Assembly: GCA_937959095.1 (NCBI GenBank)
Contig: CALGLY010000206.1
Span: 1-14,627 of the forward strand
Direction of reading: 5' to 3'
From: an uncultured Saprospiraceae bacterium
GTDB lineage: Bacteria; Bacteroidota; Bacteroidia; Chitinophagales; Saprospiraceae
DNA length: 14,627 bases
The notes below the pieces were generated by a model that had not been told where the DNA came from, ran no database searches, and was given only the letters and a program-made list of their open reading frames with translations. Position 1 is the first letter of the stretch; each line of letters opens with the position of its first letter. A program made the translations under genes and the position numbers. Positions 14,007 to 14,627 of the stretch are shown in pieces.

Positions 14007-14627
14007 CTAATTCAACAAAAGTATCTTCGTAGCAATAGCATCTGGATTGAAGAGATTTTTATTCGTTGCAAACACCAAATAGACTCCCGAACTGGCACGT
14101 CGTCCATTATAATCATTGCCATCCCAAATTGCTTGTCCGCCAAGGGCCGTAGTTTCATAAATAAGTTGCCCATTTACATCTGTAATTTTTACATTGGCAT
14201 TTTCTGCTAAACCTTTTATTGCTATCGGCCCGCGATATTCTGGTCGCACAGGGTTCGGATAGGCATAAGCATCGGAGCGATTTACGCCTGTGCCTACTAC
14301 AGCTTCGCCTTTATAGGAAATCAATCCACTCGCCGTACCAATGTAAACCTCTCCTGTTGTTGGATGAATAGCAATATCCAAAATGGTATTATCAAAAAGC
14401 GGGCTATTGCTGCTTGTGAAGCGCCCTTCTTGGGTCGTGCCATCAGGCGATTGCACAAAAACACCATTCGTCGTGCCGAACCACTTACGGTCTGCGCCAT
14501 CTATCGCGATGGCTTTCACATCTTCGCTTTTCAGGAGTAAGCCCAGGTTATTTTCATCTTGGTCACTTCGAGGTTGATAAAAATCAGCTTCCGAATCGAA
14601 AGGGTCGAAGGCTTGAAAAACAAATGC
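14007..14627 (-). CDS. porZ: Type IX secretion system component PorZ, C-terminal part (5' end outside window)
   Basis: PorZ belongs to the PorU-PorV-PorQ-PorZ attachment complex on the outer membrane surface that removes the sorting domain of T9SS cargo and joins the cargo to anionic LPS. Only the last 206 codons are here; the frame stays open to the window edge (14627), so the GTG at 14519 is internal, not the start. Visible parts: AIAIDGADRKWFGTTNGVFV and LDIAIHPTTGEVYIGTASGL, which are propeller repeats of the two-component-regulator type, then YAYPNPVRPEYRGPIAIKGL, VKITDVNGQLIYET, GGQAIWDGNDYNGRRASSGVY and ATKILLLN, the C-terminal domain typical of PorZ (GRRA[ST]SGVY core). Full PorZ is about 750-800 aa, so roughly three quarters is missing. 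It converges on the GNAT gene with 5 nt between stop codons. Confidence 0.88.
   Translation of the reverse strand, partial: AFVFQAFDPFDSEADFYQPRSDQDENNLGLLLKSEDVKAIAIDGADRKWFGTTNGVFVQSPDGTTQEGRFTSSNSPLFDNTILDIAIHPTTGEVYIGTASGLISYKGEAVVGTGVNRSDAYAYPNPVRPEYRGPIAIKGLAENANVKITDVNGQLIYETTALGGQAIWDGNDYNGRRASSGVYLVFATNKNLFNPDAIATKILLLN

Noticed and set aside
14007..14519. A complete small protein starting at the GTG at 14519
   Set aside because: The frame is open without a stop to 14627 and the upstream residues continue the same protein, so the gene is the 3' part of a longer porZ.

Overview
The window comes from a member of the Bacteroidota, most likely Saprospiria or a near relative; the genus cannot be told from this sequence. 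The reasons are an AT-rich genome, Bacteroidota-type signal peptides cleaved before Gln, three proteins ending in type IX secretion system (T9SS) sorting domains, a T9SS component (PorZ), weak or absent Shine-Dalgarno sequences, and a few TAnnTTTG-like -7 motifs.

Layout. 1-9406 is a secretome region on the + strand. It holds a 1477-aa multidomain T9SS cargo protein (248-4681), a lipocalin-like lipoprotein (4771-5547), a 338-aa T9SS cargo protein sharing its last ~175 residues with the first (5861-6877), and a 757-aa secreted PNGase F-type glycosidase with an N-terminal F5/8 type C domain and a T9SS tail (7133-9406). Strong intrinsic terminators follow both cargo genes that share the C-terminal module. 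9493-10756 is housekeeping: thymidylate kinase (tmk) and an FKBP-type prolyl isomerase lipoprotein. A convergent minus-strand gene (10815-11957) encodes an unusual protein with an internal J-domain, coiled coils, an acid tract and a basic tail. Divergent from it, on the + strand, are a monoheme cytochrome c lipoprotein (12139-12540), folD (12598-13476) and, 9 nt later, a PaiA-like GNAT acetyltransferase (13486-14001). The window ends inside porZ on the minus strand (14007-14627, 5' end missing).

How the genes fit together. Three genes encode substrates of the T9SS, and PorZ is part of the outer-surface complex that receives such substrates, cuts off their sorting domain and attaches them to the cell surface. 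The remaining genes (tmk, folD, FKBP, cytochrome c, GNAT) are ordinary metabolism or envelope genes with no obvious joint pathway. I found no CRISPR array, transposase, phage gene, rRNA or tRNA. No wholly new multi-gene system is evident. The most interesting items are the multidomain PNGase F homologue with altered active-site and disulfide residues, and the J-domain protein.
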